The position numbers and the translations under genes were made by a program. This document shows positions 52,710-64,000 of a DNA stretch of 64,000 nt, in pieces (the stretch's first letter is position 1; each line of letters opens with the position of its first letter). The stretch is from assembly GCF_001642475.1 (NCBI RefSeq), contig NW_019173933.1, positions 434,001 to 498,000 on the forward strand, read 5' to 3'. Under the pieces are notes generated by a model. That model was not told the origin of the DNA, did no database searches, and was given only the letters and a program-made list of their open reading frames with translations. Source of the stretch: Fonsecaea monophora (Eukaryota; Ascomycota; Eurotiomycetes; Chaetothyriales; Herpotrichiellaceae).

Positions 52710-54322
52710 TCACCAAAACAATCTTCTCTGCATATCATTCGTGAAAAACCCTGTGTCGACCTCCATCGGTCCGCTCTCCACGGCCATGGTGTTCCCCATA
52801 CCGCTCATTCCCATACCGTTGTTTAAGGTCTGAGCCTGTGCCCAGCTTGAGTCCGCAAAGCTCTGTAACAAGAGAGCCTCGGCACCGATTCCCACACCAT
52901 TGACATTGGGACTTGAGGTGTTGTTATTGGGCGAGCTGGTGTTGGATAAAAATGAGGACAGAGATTGCCAATTGGGGGTCGATGTTTGGCTGTGGCCTGT
53001 TTGTTGTTGCTGGGCGTTTGAGGTTGTAGGGAGATTTGGTTGTGAAAGCGAATGTTGAGGTACATTCACGGGGGTGCTTGCGCCGCTGCGGTACGAATCT
53101 GTGCTCATCGACCGGAAAGCGCCTGACTGAGCATGACCATGTCCGTGACGAGAGAGATCGACCGATCCGGGGCGCGAATGACTCGCTGCGTTCAAGGAGT
53201 GGAGGGGATTATGGGCATGGCCGTCGTCGATGGAGTTGCGGAAAGAAGACTGACTTTGCACATTGGAACCGGAATGTAAGGCGCAGTCCTCTTGCCATTT
53301 GCGGATGTTATCAACGCTGTCAAGAGGGAATTGTTCCCAGTATTCAATCCCAGTCTTCTTATTCAAGACCGGGGGACTACTTCTCATTGTGTGAGGACCA
53401 GGGGAGGGCGAGTCACGGGTTTTGAGACCAAGCATATTGAGATTAGTTGTTGAGGGGGTGGAAGTGAGAGAATCGGTGGCGCATTTTAGTTGTTCGGTGG
53501 AGATGATGGGTAGCAGGGCGAGAAGGAGCGATTCCGCTTCATGGAGGCGGTGCTCAAGGCCTTCGATGTAGCCCTTAGCAGGACCTCTGAGTGGCAGTGT
53601 TAGTTCCATGCAGTAGACTGGAAGAAGAGGAGGGAAGCCCTGCGCCGGATGGCACACCTGAGTTGGGTCAGACATACCTTTTTCTTTGTTCTGGCCATGT
53701 ACATGGTATGCCTGCAGCATGACATTGTGAGCAGCCGGACCTGTCAATAGAAACAAAGTCAGTCACATTGCCCTTGTCGCATCCTTTCATGACATTGCAA
53801 AGTAAAACACATCAGTAAAAAGCCAATTCCCCCGTCGTACGTCCATGTCCAAGGCATTGTTCAGTTGACCAACGTGACCACCCTGATGGACAATTGGTGG
53901 ATGTGGTATCAGGGCTAACCCCCGACTTCAAATCATTGTGCCAAAACGATTTAGCAAGCAATGAAATCCCCGCGAACAGCAACTGGAGGTGAGATTCTGG
54001 GGTAGGAAGGTATGGTTGGGTATAAAAGCAAAGCCCGTCCTCGATTTCTGTCGACCTTCCTCTTGACACCACCTGGTTGAAGAACAAAGAGGTCGAACTC
54101 ACCGATCACCGCTGCACTATTACCCAAATCTTGTCAGCATACGTCTTTTAATGTTCAGCTTGATGATCCGCCAAATCTTAAGCTACCTTTTTACAGTAGA
54201 AGAAGAGGCAGGTCCGGATCTCAATCATTGAGAGGACTCCTGAGCCTAGAGTGGTGATAACTACATACCTTTTGTTTTTTGGTACGGCACCCGTTGCAGG
54301 CACCACTTATCCGAGTGGGCAT
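52710..54322 (-). CDS. Zn2Cys6 transcription factor with a 14-nt micro-exon
   Basis: Exons 54269-54322, 54103-54116, 53678-53740 and 52710-53586 give 335 aa. The zinc cluster is spread over three exons: ACNGCRTKKQK, then CSGD from the 14-nt exon, then SGCSQCHAAGIPCTW. The joined C9, C12, C19, C26, C29 and C36 have perfect spacing. A basic linker and helix follow (RKRGPAKGYIEGLEHRLHEA), a common arrangement in fungal regulators. The rest is Ser/Asn/Gln/His-rich (TSSPNNNTSSPNVNG) with no clear fungal-trans domain. Intron 2 is unusually long (362 bp). The gene-free upstream region of about 5 kb suggests complex control, as for developmental regulators. The target is unknown. Confidence 0.88.
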
Positions 54323-57300
54323 GTTGGATAGATGTGGAAAAGGTTGGTTGTTCAATACAGAGAGCCTTCGAAGCCCTGATGGATGATGAGTGGACGAGGC
54401 CGTGGGCTTTTCTCAGTCTTAAAGGACGATGTCAAAGTGCAAGACGTCGGGTCAGGCCTTTCTGGGATGGATTTGGGGGACTGCTGGCCTACGGCACTGG
54501 GGATTGATTATGGTAATCCCAGAAACAGAGAAGCCCGTTGGGTGAGGTCGGAGCAATGCGGAGTCAGGTGAATAACCTTCGTAATAGTCGAATTGCGTAG
54601 CCGTGTCAGCGAATGGCAGGACTGGCTGCCGGTTCCTCGTAAATAAGGCAAAGCCTGACTAAGTGTGTGCGTCGCCGAGCGGCAGGTGGATTGGCGTGGA
54701 ACACAAGCTGGAGACTGGCGCGACAATATGTCCGCAGGACTTCTTCCAGGATCACGTTGACTGAACAAGATCTTGAATTCCTGTCGAAAAAGATAGCCTG
54801 ACACGTTGGTCAACTAACAACGGAGGGCCGGAAAGTGATCCGACGTCCTTGTCTGGCTTGATGTTGTCGGGGTTGTCAGTATTCTAGTGGTATTGTGGCG
54901 CTGCAAGTGTACGACTGATGAGTGCCTCGGTGACTGATATCCGATGCAAGTCAGAAGGAAAGGACCTTGCTTGGTAGATAGAAAACGCGAAAGTGGGTTG
55001 ATGAGCCGGGATCCTGATGATTGATATAGAGCCTCGACCTAAGTAGCCAGACGGTGTACCAGTATCCCCGTAGTTTTTTAACAGACGATGCGACACAATT
55101 TCCGCACACCCGTGTGAAAGTTTATTCCGTCACTTATGTCACTCAGCCTGGGTCAAGAAAGGAGCCTTGGTATATACACGAGGTCCAACAATGAAAGAGT
55201 GGAATCGGTCACAGCTCAAGGATGGATGTCCGGGCAATAGTTCGGACACAGGGCTTTTGGGGCGACGGGTCGCTGATCAGTGTGGGAAGCTTACGCTCGG
55301 ATAGGGACGTTTCTTTCTGGAGGATTGAAAACGCGGATATTGGTCGGGGGTGGCTGTGACGATGTACGATTGGATCGCCTGACGGGGAGAGAGGGAGGTT
55401 CAGTTTCAGGGAGAGAAGGACGAGATCTGTTGCGTCATGGGGAGGAGGATGTGAGAGACAAGATCGAAGAGTGCCCCTGTGAGGGAAAGGAATGGGGCCC
55501 AGGTGGCGGTCTGTGCAAGGAACCATAGGGCGAGGAAAGGCTCAAAAAAAGGCCGCATAAGATGTTGCAGTGGTCTTGAGTGGTGCAGACAACTGCGGTG
55601 CGGCGAGGAGCCAATCCAGATGAAACCGTGAGTGGACGCCGCCTGAAAGGACCACGCAAGCCCTTCAAATGGCAGTTGAACTAAGGGCGCAGGGGAGGTG
55701 CAGGAGCGAGCATGTCGCCTAACATCAGCGCTGACTCACGGGGGGTGGGTGGGTGGATATGGTGGGCGATGGCCAGACCCAAGGGAACAGGTAGAAGAGA
55801 GAGGGAATTGCAGATGGAAGTTTCTAATGCTAGCCTAAGCCAGATGGAAGAAAGTGTGCCGGAGAGTGAGCGATCAGGAACAAGGACCAAGAGCTGTTGA
55901 GGTAAAAGCAACAAACTTTGACAAGAAAAGTTCACTTTGGCAGAGGGGGAGTGTAGGGAGTAGGTTGTTACATTACTAGGTATGGCGGTACCTAGGAACT
56001 AATTAGGCGATACTGGTGAAGCCCAGATAGGCAGTTCGTGGCTTGCTTGCTTGTTTAGTGCCCGCCGAGGGGTTCTTGTCAGTAGGTTTCTGAGGGGTTT
56101 GGCTGATGGGAAGGCACATAGGTTCTATTGGCTCCGAAGAACTCTCAATTTCACGCCTGGAGTAACGTTTTGCCGGGGACCACCACGCCGCCTGAGCAGT
56201 ATTTGTGAGGGGTGCAACGCCCCTATCGTTTGCTCCTGGGCCTCTTCCTCCTCACCACGACCTCGTGCGAGGACTGGCATCGTGAGATGGAAGACCGACG
56301 TCATCCCGTTGGGATCCTCAAAGAGTCTCCAGACAACATGCAGATCTTCGATTCAATCGACACTATGTACCTTTTCAATCCTGCTGTCCATTCAGAGACC
56401 TGTTGCTCCGTATCTACTGAGATCCGACATGTGACAACCAGACGGTGTCACAAGTGTCAGAACACCACCTAGCGAAGCTGCCGGACTTCCGTAGGCGGGA
56501 AAGATCAAGAAGAGAAATGTCCCCATCGGTATCGCGGAAACCGACGGGGAACCTCGACGAGTTCCAGCGTGTTTATGGCCAGCAAAGAACTTCCTATTAC
56601 AAGGTAGACTCATACAAGTACTTGTTACATGTGGGTAGCAACGTGGCCTACAGCCATAGTTCTTGTTTTCTTGTCTTGCGCTGATCCGAATCTCCCCTTT
56701 GCCTTTGTGTCGCCCTCAACAACACTGACTTATTCATTGTCTCATTGGAAATAGAAGCATGATTAAGGCTTCCAAGAGAGGAGGCTCGCGCTCCTCATTC
56801 CGCTATGCACCCTCGCCAAGGTTTCGACCATTTTAAACCCGAATCTATGCGGCTCCGAGCATTAGTCAATTACGAGGACCAAGAGTCAACCCTCCTCTGA
56901 CACCTTGGTGCCTTTGTTGTGAGCGTGAAGAGCGGAAACCTCGAATGACAAAGAGTATGACGGGATTCTCAATCTCGGGTGGATCTGAGTGTTTATAGCT
57001 CAGATTGTATATCTGACGCAGGGATTGTCACTTGCTGGTAGGGAACTCGTTTGAAAAACGGGATCAGCGGGTGCTGTCCAGTTGCCCTTGAATGCTACCC
57101 CTTGGAGTGCGGAGGTGCTTGCTTGAGTGAATCCTCGTTCCTTAATTTCGAGCATTTGCCGTTGATGGGAAATATGATCTCGAGATCTAATGCCTATCGA
57201 ACACCGAGTGGTCTGGTATGTTGGGTGCTTATGCCCTTCTCTTGCGGTTGCCGTCACATTCTAGGTGAGTGAGGAGGCACGATTAGGTTGTAGAACATCC

Positions 57301-59399
57301 AAATGAATGTTCGGACATGTCTTTGGTGTGTTCGTCGGTGGTATCGTATGTGGCAGAGCATTCTTTGCTTTGTCTCAACCGTCTGTCGGTATCTATTGGA
57401 GTGGACGGACAAGACGAGGTAGGATCAGGGTGAGCTGGACAGAGACAAGATATATGTCAGACGTGGTGATGCGAAGCGAGGTCTTGGGTGCGGTGGTTTC
57501 AGTGTGGCAGTGACTGAAGCTTTGACTGTCCAAAGCTGCAGAGATGGTGTACTTTGTACAAGTAGGCCTCTGTTCTTTTCCACCCCTTCTTCTCGGGTCT
57601 GAATGTCTCTTGTAACCTGAGGTATTTTGTATATGTGAGAGGCTGAAGGTCAAGACATTCTCACCTGAACGACAAGTCAAAAGAGGATGACATGCTTCTC
57701 CCTACGACCATTTCTCTCTTGCGGGTTGCAGGTTTCCTTCCCTGTGGTCTACTGTCTCGCGACAATCATAAGATACAACCCAATCAGGAGCCATGGCGAG
57801 ATCCGGAAACAGGGAATTGGAGCCACGCCACCTATTTGGACCTAGCAAACCTGTTCCCCAGACTGGCTTGCGTGGCTTGAACGCAGATCCGGCTCGGATG
57901 GCCCTGTAGGCTCGTTAAAGAGAGGCACCAAAGGAGGCACAAGGTGTGACACCACGTAATGCAGGCCAGGGAAAGCGACAAGCCACACGAGGCTTGGGTG
58001 CTTAATTTGTGTGAGAGTGACATTCAAACTGCGGGGATCAGAAAAAATTGGGCCGGCAAAACAATCATGCGGTCTAGAGGCCTAGAGGCCCAGAGGCTTG
58101 GATCACTACGTAAACAACATTTGAAGTCTCTTTTTTGCCATCAAGCGAGATGCTGCTACTTGAGTAGTGGGACCTTGTCATTGTTATTTCCGGGTCCCTT
58201 GCATTGAAACCTTTTTATTTCACTTTGCGATTGAGAGTCGGCCCCCTACCCTTAGCGCAAGAGAGGGAGAGAGAGTGAGCTGAAAATAGATGTAACTTCA
58301 GGTGAACCTCTCACACCATTCGGGTGACGACGTGGAACCTAAAACAATGCCCGAAGCCACCCAACATCTTCACGTATCGGGTTTATTTCTGGTCCCTATA
58401 TTCAATAGCCGGTAGTAGCAAAAGCGCGTCGAAAGGTAGTGAAGGTGTTTGTGTTAACTTTAGTACCTATGTAGGTGCTACTCTGTCCTTAGTGCTTTCT
58501 ACTTTGCTGTCTTAGGCATACAGGCGATGCCACTGATATCAACATGATGCAGCCGAGTCGATTATCTGTTGTCTGGCTGGCTAGGTTTATCAGCTTATAG
58601 TATGTCGATCAGAAGGCAAGGACAGATCCGCGGAGTTGGCCCCGACTGCTGTGTCTGTGCTTGTACATGTACATGTATCTACCGAGTACTGTAGGTACAT
58701 ACATATGTACATATGTACATATCTAGACACAAGTCTCCGTAACCTTGAAAGTACTCGTACTAGTAGTACTCGGGCGCGGGACACGACGATCCAGAATCCG
58801 ACACCACTGTCCGACTCTGATTGGTCTAGACGAGGCCGAAGCAAAGGAGGCTGAACGTTGAGGCTCAGAGAAATACACACACACGTACATAAACCCTGGC
58901 CATGCGGTTCCCAAAGCGTCCTGTCCCCTCCCCACTCTTATCAAAAGTCCCTTCGCAGCGCCGTGGATCGGTGTTGACGAGGCTCTGTTGCCCCCCTGGA
59001 CCAGTGGTCTGATCATTTTCTCATCGCTCCCTCATGTTTTCGTGTTCGGGCGACGTCATCAAGGTATGTACCACGGTGGGAGTTACTGCAAGATGCCTCC
59101 GCCGGCCAGGGTGGCAGGGTGTTTGGTCATCTGGTTCCACCATAGTCCGCACGGGCGGAACATGTATGCATGTATGTATCTCGGTGTTATTCACACCTAT
59201 TCTCACTCCCCCGTTACTCTAAATACGCCGCTGGTGTAGTTTTAGTTCCGTGAACGATGGCAAAAAATCCCCAAGATCGCAGATCGAATGCTCGCCTCAG
59301 CATGCTCCCAGGAGTAATGACTCTATTAGTTATCGCTTGCATTCGGACCAAAACGTTACGGCACGCTCCCATTTCATCCTCGTTGCACAGGCAAACGGT
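54323..59399. other. Long gene-free region upstream of the third Zn2Cys6 gene
   Basis: About 5 kb with no frame I can support. It includes purine-rich tracts (near 55280-55520 and 55730-55870), a GAGA-rich patch (58260-58280) and palindromic TACATGTA/ATATGTAC repeats (58662-58722). It probably contains the long 5' leader and regulatory region of the regulator on its left and the 3' region of the PQ-loop gene on its right. Non-coding transcripts cannot be excluded. Confidence 0.4.
58662..58722. repeat. Palindromic TACATG / ATATGTAC repeats
   Basis: TGTACATGTACATGTA (58662-58677) and, 18 bp further, TACATACATATGTACATATG and onward to 58722 are short self-complementary repeats. They could form cruciform or hairpin structures. 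They lie in the gene-free region and overlap no gene. Confidence 0.7.
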
Positions 59400-60554
59400 T
59401 CACCCAGGGAATCCAGTATTTCCCATAGAACCGGCTCCTACACTCGCCATCGGAACCTCCTCTTTCATACCAGCTGGCCCCTGTCCATACATCAAAAATT
59501 GCAACCCCAGATACGAGTCACAACAAGCCTGGAAGATGCCGCAGAGACGGAAGGGCCACGGCACAAACTCTTTGCTGAGAAAGAAATAACTCATTTTCAT
59601 CGCGTCACCCGCCAGCCAGTTGATGATGACTGAGAGGCGAAACCCTTTGCAAGACCGGGCGCGGTGGTTCTTGAGAATCTGAGGGATAGGAAGGATGGCT
59701 TCGACCGCCAGCCCAACGTAGCCCAGAAAGGTGACGTAAAACGGTGTCCGGGATAGGAAAGGCAGGAAAATATGGATGAAGAGGAGGCTCATGGTAAAGT
59801 ACAGGAGGAAGACAAAGTACCTGTTTCCCATTCTCCGCTGTCAGCATATCACGCAAAGGAAAGCAAAAGGAGAAGCGTGGAACCGAGCATTTTGAACGGT
59901 TAGAGCTTACGGCTTGGTGGCATTCCATTGCCAAAACCCAAATGGTCTCCTTCCCTCCATCAAGAAATCCCACAGGACTCCTTTATTCCCCGGGCTGTTG
60001 TGGGTATATCCATGAAATGGGGTATGGTGTATTCCGCCTTTTTCGCTGTCACCAGTTGGTGCCCGGTTGTCTAGCGCGACCTTTAGGAGGATGAGTTGCA
60101 CAATTATCATGAGCGAAGCTTGGATGAGGAGCGATTTGTCGTAGTAGGCTCCGAACCAATAGAAAACCCTATTTAACGCGCAACGTTGTCAACCCCCTTC
60201 TTTTCAAAGTTACATATTCCTGGATTGGATCCCAGGCGCATGAGGGGCAGGAGAGGCGTTGCGCGTACTTGAGAATCGACGCAACCAGCATAATGAGCGG
60301 GATATCGAGGGAGAAGCCATCGCAAGATTTTTTCCGATGTATCGACGCGATTTGATCGGCGTAGGATGTAATGGGCGACAAGACTAAACTGTTTCACGGG
60401 TATCAATCAGTTCAAACATATATCAAATCAGTACGGCAACAACTCACAATAAGGGCGCAAGATAGTCCACGAGTAACTGGACCAGTCCCCACATCTTGTC
60501 GATGTCTACCCAGGCAAGCAAAGAGACAGAGTGGTCTTCTACAGCGACCCCCAT
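59400..60554 (-). CDS. PQ-loop protein, Any1/SLC66A2-like
   Basis: Exons 60448-60554, 60269-60388, 59911-60168 and 59400-59820 give 301 aa; the introns are 59, 100 and 90 bp and all joins keep frame. Two repeats of three helices are visible. The first has SPITSYADQIASIHRKKSCD and GFSLDIPLIML (PQ replaced by DQ). The second has AILPIPQILKNHRARSCKGF followed by NWLAGDAMKMSYFF. A polar loop with DNRAPTGDSEKGG separates them. The arrangement fits yeast Any1 and human SLC66A2, which act in phospholipid scrambling and flippase balance at Golgi and endosomes. Assignment to this subgroup rather than lysosomal amino-acid exporters is by overall layout. Confidence 0.85.
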
Positions 60555-62317
60555 TGTCTCCGTTCAGCAAAGGAAAGTCCAGTATTACCGTAGCAGGAAA
60601 ACGCGGTACGCTGCCCACAAAGGGATATACACACCTTAACAATACATTTGGTAAAAAGAAATAAAAATGGAGGAACAGGCACAGTCAGCGCCGGGGTCTC
60701 CGCAAGTGAAATCTGTGGTTCTGTGGTTACTGGGTGACGACGTGATCCGAGAGATCCTGAACTTGGGCAGATGCTGTCCAGGAACAAGTAAAGCGCAGAT
60801 CAATTGGTACGATGTGATTGGCGGAATGATCGGAGGATCACGTCTCCTCCCAGGTCACGTGTGAGGCAGCCCCCTGTCTGTCTCTCCTGAACTTTTTCGA
60901 TATCAGTTGGGTTTTTGGTCATCGATGTGCTTAGTCCAGAGCAGTTCATCGCCGTATTTTGGCCTGGAAGGCTCAAATCCCATCTCACATGGATAATTCT
61001 ATTCTCAGGATTGACAAGAAAGCCAAAAACCGAAGCTGCGTCATAATTGTTCCGAGATCTCGTGGCTCTGGATGCTTATTGTCGCACAAGCCTCGCCGAG
61101 CACAATCCTACTTCAGGTTTCCAGTATTATATTATCAATTGATTTGATCATAGTATCACGCAGCTGGTCAAAGAAATCCACATCTCTCGGAGTAACTCTA
61201 ACAGACTAACTCTAATCCAACTGAAAATGTTAATGGTTATTTTGGGATTCTCTTTCAAGACGACCTCCACGCCACATCATCTCATCACATCGGTACCATT
61301 ATCTCGGGCTATGACCAGCCTATTCAGGTGGTTTCAGAACCTGGTGGTGCGCGTGAAGGTAAGCGAAAGAACATGTTGAAATAAGCGCCCAGTGGACAAT
61401 CTGTTTACCGCTGGAATTTAGTCGACCCTTGTCTCGGCCACACCACCGTACAACGCAATGGACTATGGCTTCGTATCGTGCTAGACCTGTGTTCGTATTC
61501 CCCCAAGCGTTCGAAACACAACATATTGGAGTCGTGAGCGAAACAAGCAATTCTCTGCGCGGATTGTTCATGATTGAAGAACTGTTTGGGTCATTCAAAC
61601 CCTGTTCAATCGTGATGTTCTGTCATGTGCTTGGCAGGGCCTGATCTTTCCTTGTCAGTGGCTGAGTTTTGACTACTACTACCTCGTACACCTAAAGCCT
61701 GGCCAAATCGCACGCTCAAGATCTTGGAAGGGGCTCTTTTGTTCAGGCGGGCCGCCGAGCTCAACCAAAGTACATACCTACCTGGGGGCCGAATGCTCTC
61801 CCGCAATGCATTTTATGGTCCTCCAATGCATTTCCTGCTCTGATCAACCAGTCTAGAGACTTTAAACTCTCCCAAGACGGCGAGACTCTTCCCGTGTTTC
61901 GACCCCTGGCTCCCTTTCACCTGCACCAATCAATCTAGAGCAAGCAAAAAGCGCAGGTTCAGCATTTCCTTCATACTTTCTGGGCTGGAACCGCCACAGC
62001 TGTGTCAGGAGCTCTGAAAGGTGTGCACTTGCGAGCGAAAGCGACCAAAATCCTGTCCAGGGTCGGGTTAAAAACAGATCAAACTATGGCATTCCTGACT
62101 AATTAAGCCGCTCTTGCTTGAGGTCGAGGACAAGACCCAAACTCTCCGTGTTCGAGGATACCGACGCTTGAAAGAGTACATGTCGGACGCCCAATATATG
62201 CTACCGATGGCGGCCTCACACCCCTCAATCACTGCCATTCCTGCTGCCAGAGCTTCGTGTGCCCTGCCATCGGCATATCTTCAGCCGGCTCTTTGAGGTC
62301 AGGGTATTCAGGCACTG
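60555..62317. other. Divergent intergenic region, 1.8 kb
   Basis: This lies between the PQ-loop gene (minus) and the Mid2-like gene (plus). All frames are short and unsupported. It presumably contains both promoters. Confidence 0.4.
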
Positions 62318-63270
62318 ATGGACATAATGCTCTTTTTGCTCTTTTTGGCATTAATCGTGGGCGCCGCCGCTCAAGACCAAGAGAACATCTTCCTCAATCC
62401 GCCGACCAACGGGGTCAACAACGATTTCACGCAAAATCCCACCTATGTCCAGGGATCGACCATCACGCTTCAGTGGGAAACGACGTACCCATCAACGGAC
62501 CTGGTGATCTGGCAGAATGGCAATCCAAATAGTCAGCTCTTGGCAGGTGAGAAGAATACCTTCCCTGAGACTCCTAACGCACGAAATCTTGGGATTGGCT
62601 ATACTAAGTTGCACGACTGGATTCTATAGCGGGCATCACGACAACGAAACTTAGCTGGACCGTAGGAGCTGGGGCAATCCCGCCCTTTGACCTGAGCGAC
62701 GGCAGTGTGTTTTTCTTCCAAATGTACAACTCATCAACGTCCACCTTCTTCAGCAGCCATTACTTCAACGTCAGCGATCCGTCGCTAGCTTCAACCACGT
62801 CCACCGGTCCCTCGAGCACTACGACACCGCCGCCATCTACATCGACCCGAGCACCGAGTTCGTCAGGGAGCAACTCCTCCACAACATCTAGAGTGACGCC
62901 CACGCCGACCGTATCCCCAGAGTCATCCAATGATGGCAGCAGCAGCAGCAGTAGCAATAACGACAACAAACTTGGAATTGGCCTAGGCATTGGGATCGGG
63001 GTCTGCGCGTTCCTCATCCTAGTTGCCGGGCTAGTGTGGTACATTTGCAGAAGGCGCCGACGGCAGCAGGAGGCGAAAGGACCACTACTGCCGAAAGCAG
63101 TCGAGGCGCCGTCATCAGAGACCGCGTCGGTCTATCCCACCGCCATGAGCTACGGTCACCCACCCTCAGAGCACAGAAGGTACGAACTCGGCTCGACCGC
63201 GATGGACCGGACACAGGCGGAACTGGATGGCAGTGGCAGTGGTAGTGGCGGCAGCACGAAGGCTGTGTAG
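62318..63270 (+). CDS. Mid2-like single-pass surface protein with Ser/Thr-rich stalk
   Basis: Exons 62318-62546 and 62630-63270 give 289 aa (intron 83 bp, donor GTGAGA, branch ACTAAG, acceptor CTATAG). A signal peptide (MLFLLFLALIVGAAAQ) leads into a small extracellular beta domain (PTYVQGSTITLQWETTYPST, then FFFQMYNSST). A Ser/Thr/Pro-rich mucin-like stalk follows. One membrane helix (GIGIGVCAFLILVAGLVWYI) is followed by a basic stop-transfer RRRRRQQ. The cytosolic tail is about 75 residues (YELGS, GSGSGGSTKAV). The layout matches fungal cell-wall stress sensors and related receptors of the Mid2/Wsc type, without the WSC cysteine domain. Its ligand and signalling role are unknown. Confidence 0.88.
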
Positions 63271-64000
63271 TATAGCGACACCACATCATATCACATCACA
63301 TTGCAGCACTTCATGTCCTTGGGACGAGTGAGGCACGGACACAGGCAGAGGAGTAGATATGGGATGGCCCGATGATGTATGTACATTATGAGATGTCAAG
63401 GAGTTCATACCAACCAAACATGCAAGGATATCATAAGACGGCGGTTTTATTTCTATTCTCTCTCTGACAGCCTTCTGAAATCTATGTACATTATAGTTTG
63501 ACTTGCGCATTCTCTCATTTACACAAGTTCGAAAAGGCTTCTTTCACACTCATCTTTAGAGAGAAAAAAGCACCCTTGGTTCTTTCAGAGGTGTATTCGG
63601 TACATGTACAATATACCTACCTAGACTCATCTGCACGCACTGCTTTAGTCCAAGTTCATCGGGTACGTTCTTCGTACTGTACGTGGCCTCCTTACGTCCA
63701 TGGCTGGGGTTAGATATGGATGTGCGCCTAGTCGAAAGTAACATGGCATGTGGTCCATAAGTGATAGAGACTCCGTCAGTTGAGTACATATACAGCATAA
63801 TGTCTGTGTTATGTTTGATTAATCAATCAATCAATCACTTCTTTACGTCAATCATTCATTTCTTATGGAATTTGTGCCTTCCATCTATCTCTTGTTGTAG
63901 TGTTATACAGACTTTTTACAAGTCAGTCTTTGGCCTGGAGGAGCTCGCGCTCTCGGGGAACTGCACAGTCCAATCCACGCCAATGCTAGTCCCGGGACTC
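63271..64000. other. 3' region to right edge
   Basis: Downstream of the Mid2-like gene. It contains an (ATCA)n microsatellite at about 63821-63837. No gene is supported before the window ends. Confidence 0.4.

Noticed and set aside
55209..56434. Several 80-130-codon frames in the 54-59 kb gap
   Set aside because: No domain, no splice partners and low-complexity composition; not called as genes.

Overview
This is nuclear DNA of a filamentous ascomycete (Pezizomycotina). Genes have short introns of about 50-160 bp with GT(A/G)NG donors, CTNA(C/T)-type branch points and AG acceptors. Single-gene transcripts lie on both strands, and the families are typical of the group: Mph1 helicase, DUF6594, Zn2Cys6 regulators, an Atg37-like acyl-CoA-binding protein and GPI-anchored cell-wall proteins. 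The mix of many hydrolases, oxidoreductases and permeases resembles a eurotiomycete or black-yeast-like (Chaetothyriales) genome, but the order is a guess. I saw no rRNA, convincing tRNA, CRISPR array or intact transposon.

Layout. 1-12 kb is a housekeeping flank: a coiled-coil protein running off the left edge, a membrane-anchored ApaH/Ppn2-like phosphatase, a small GPI-anchored cysteine-rich protein, a possible 90-residue gene, the FANCM-type helicase Mph1 and a medium-chain reductase/dehydrogenase.

12.8-41 kb looks like an accessory catabolic cluster. It holds two Zn2Cys6 regulators; a penicillin-acyltransferase-like Ntn hydrolase; a metal-dependent amidohydrolase; an intronless, GC-rich CapA-type metallophosphatase; a Dal5-type anion permease; a type B carboxylesterase; an Old Yellow Enzyme; an iminopeptidase-like alpha/beta hydrolase; a class C beta-lactamase-fold esterase; an aldo-keto reductase; and an SDR. 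No PKS, NRPS or terpene synthase is present, so uptake and breakdown of an amide- or ester-containing acid is a better reading than biosynthesis. The right half of this block (30.8-39.5 kb) is littered with gene remains: an NmrA-like fragment, a SnoaL-like fragment, two facing SDR fragments and an unresolved small gene.

41-64 kb returns to ordinary genes: a DUF6594 membrane protein, a retropepsin-like protein, an Atg37-like protein, a DUF2237 protein, a DHA1-type drug/polyamine transporter, a third Zn2Cys6 regulator with a 14-nt micro-exon and a gene-free upstream region of about 5 kb, a PQ-loop protein (Any1/SLC66A2 type) and a Mid2-like single-pass surface protein. All exon boundaries were placed by eye from splice signals and reading-frame continuity. 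Where a reading frame could open at TTG or GTG, I used the first ATG that fits the family.
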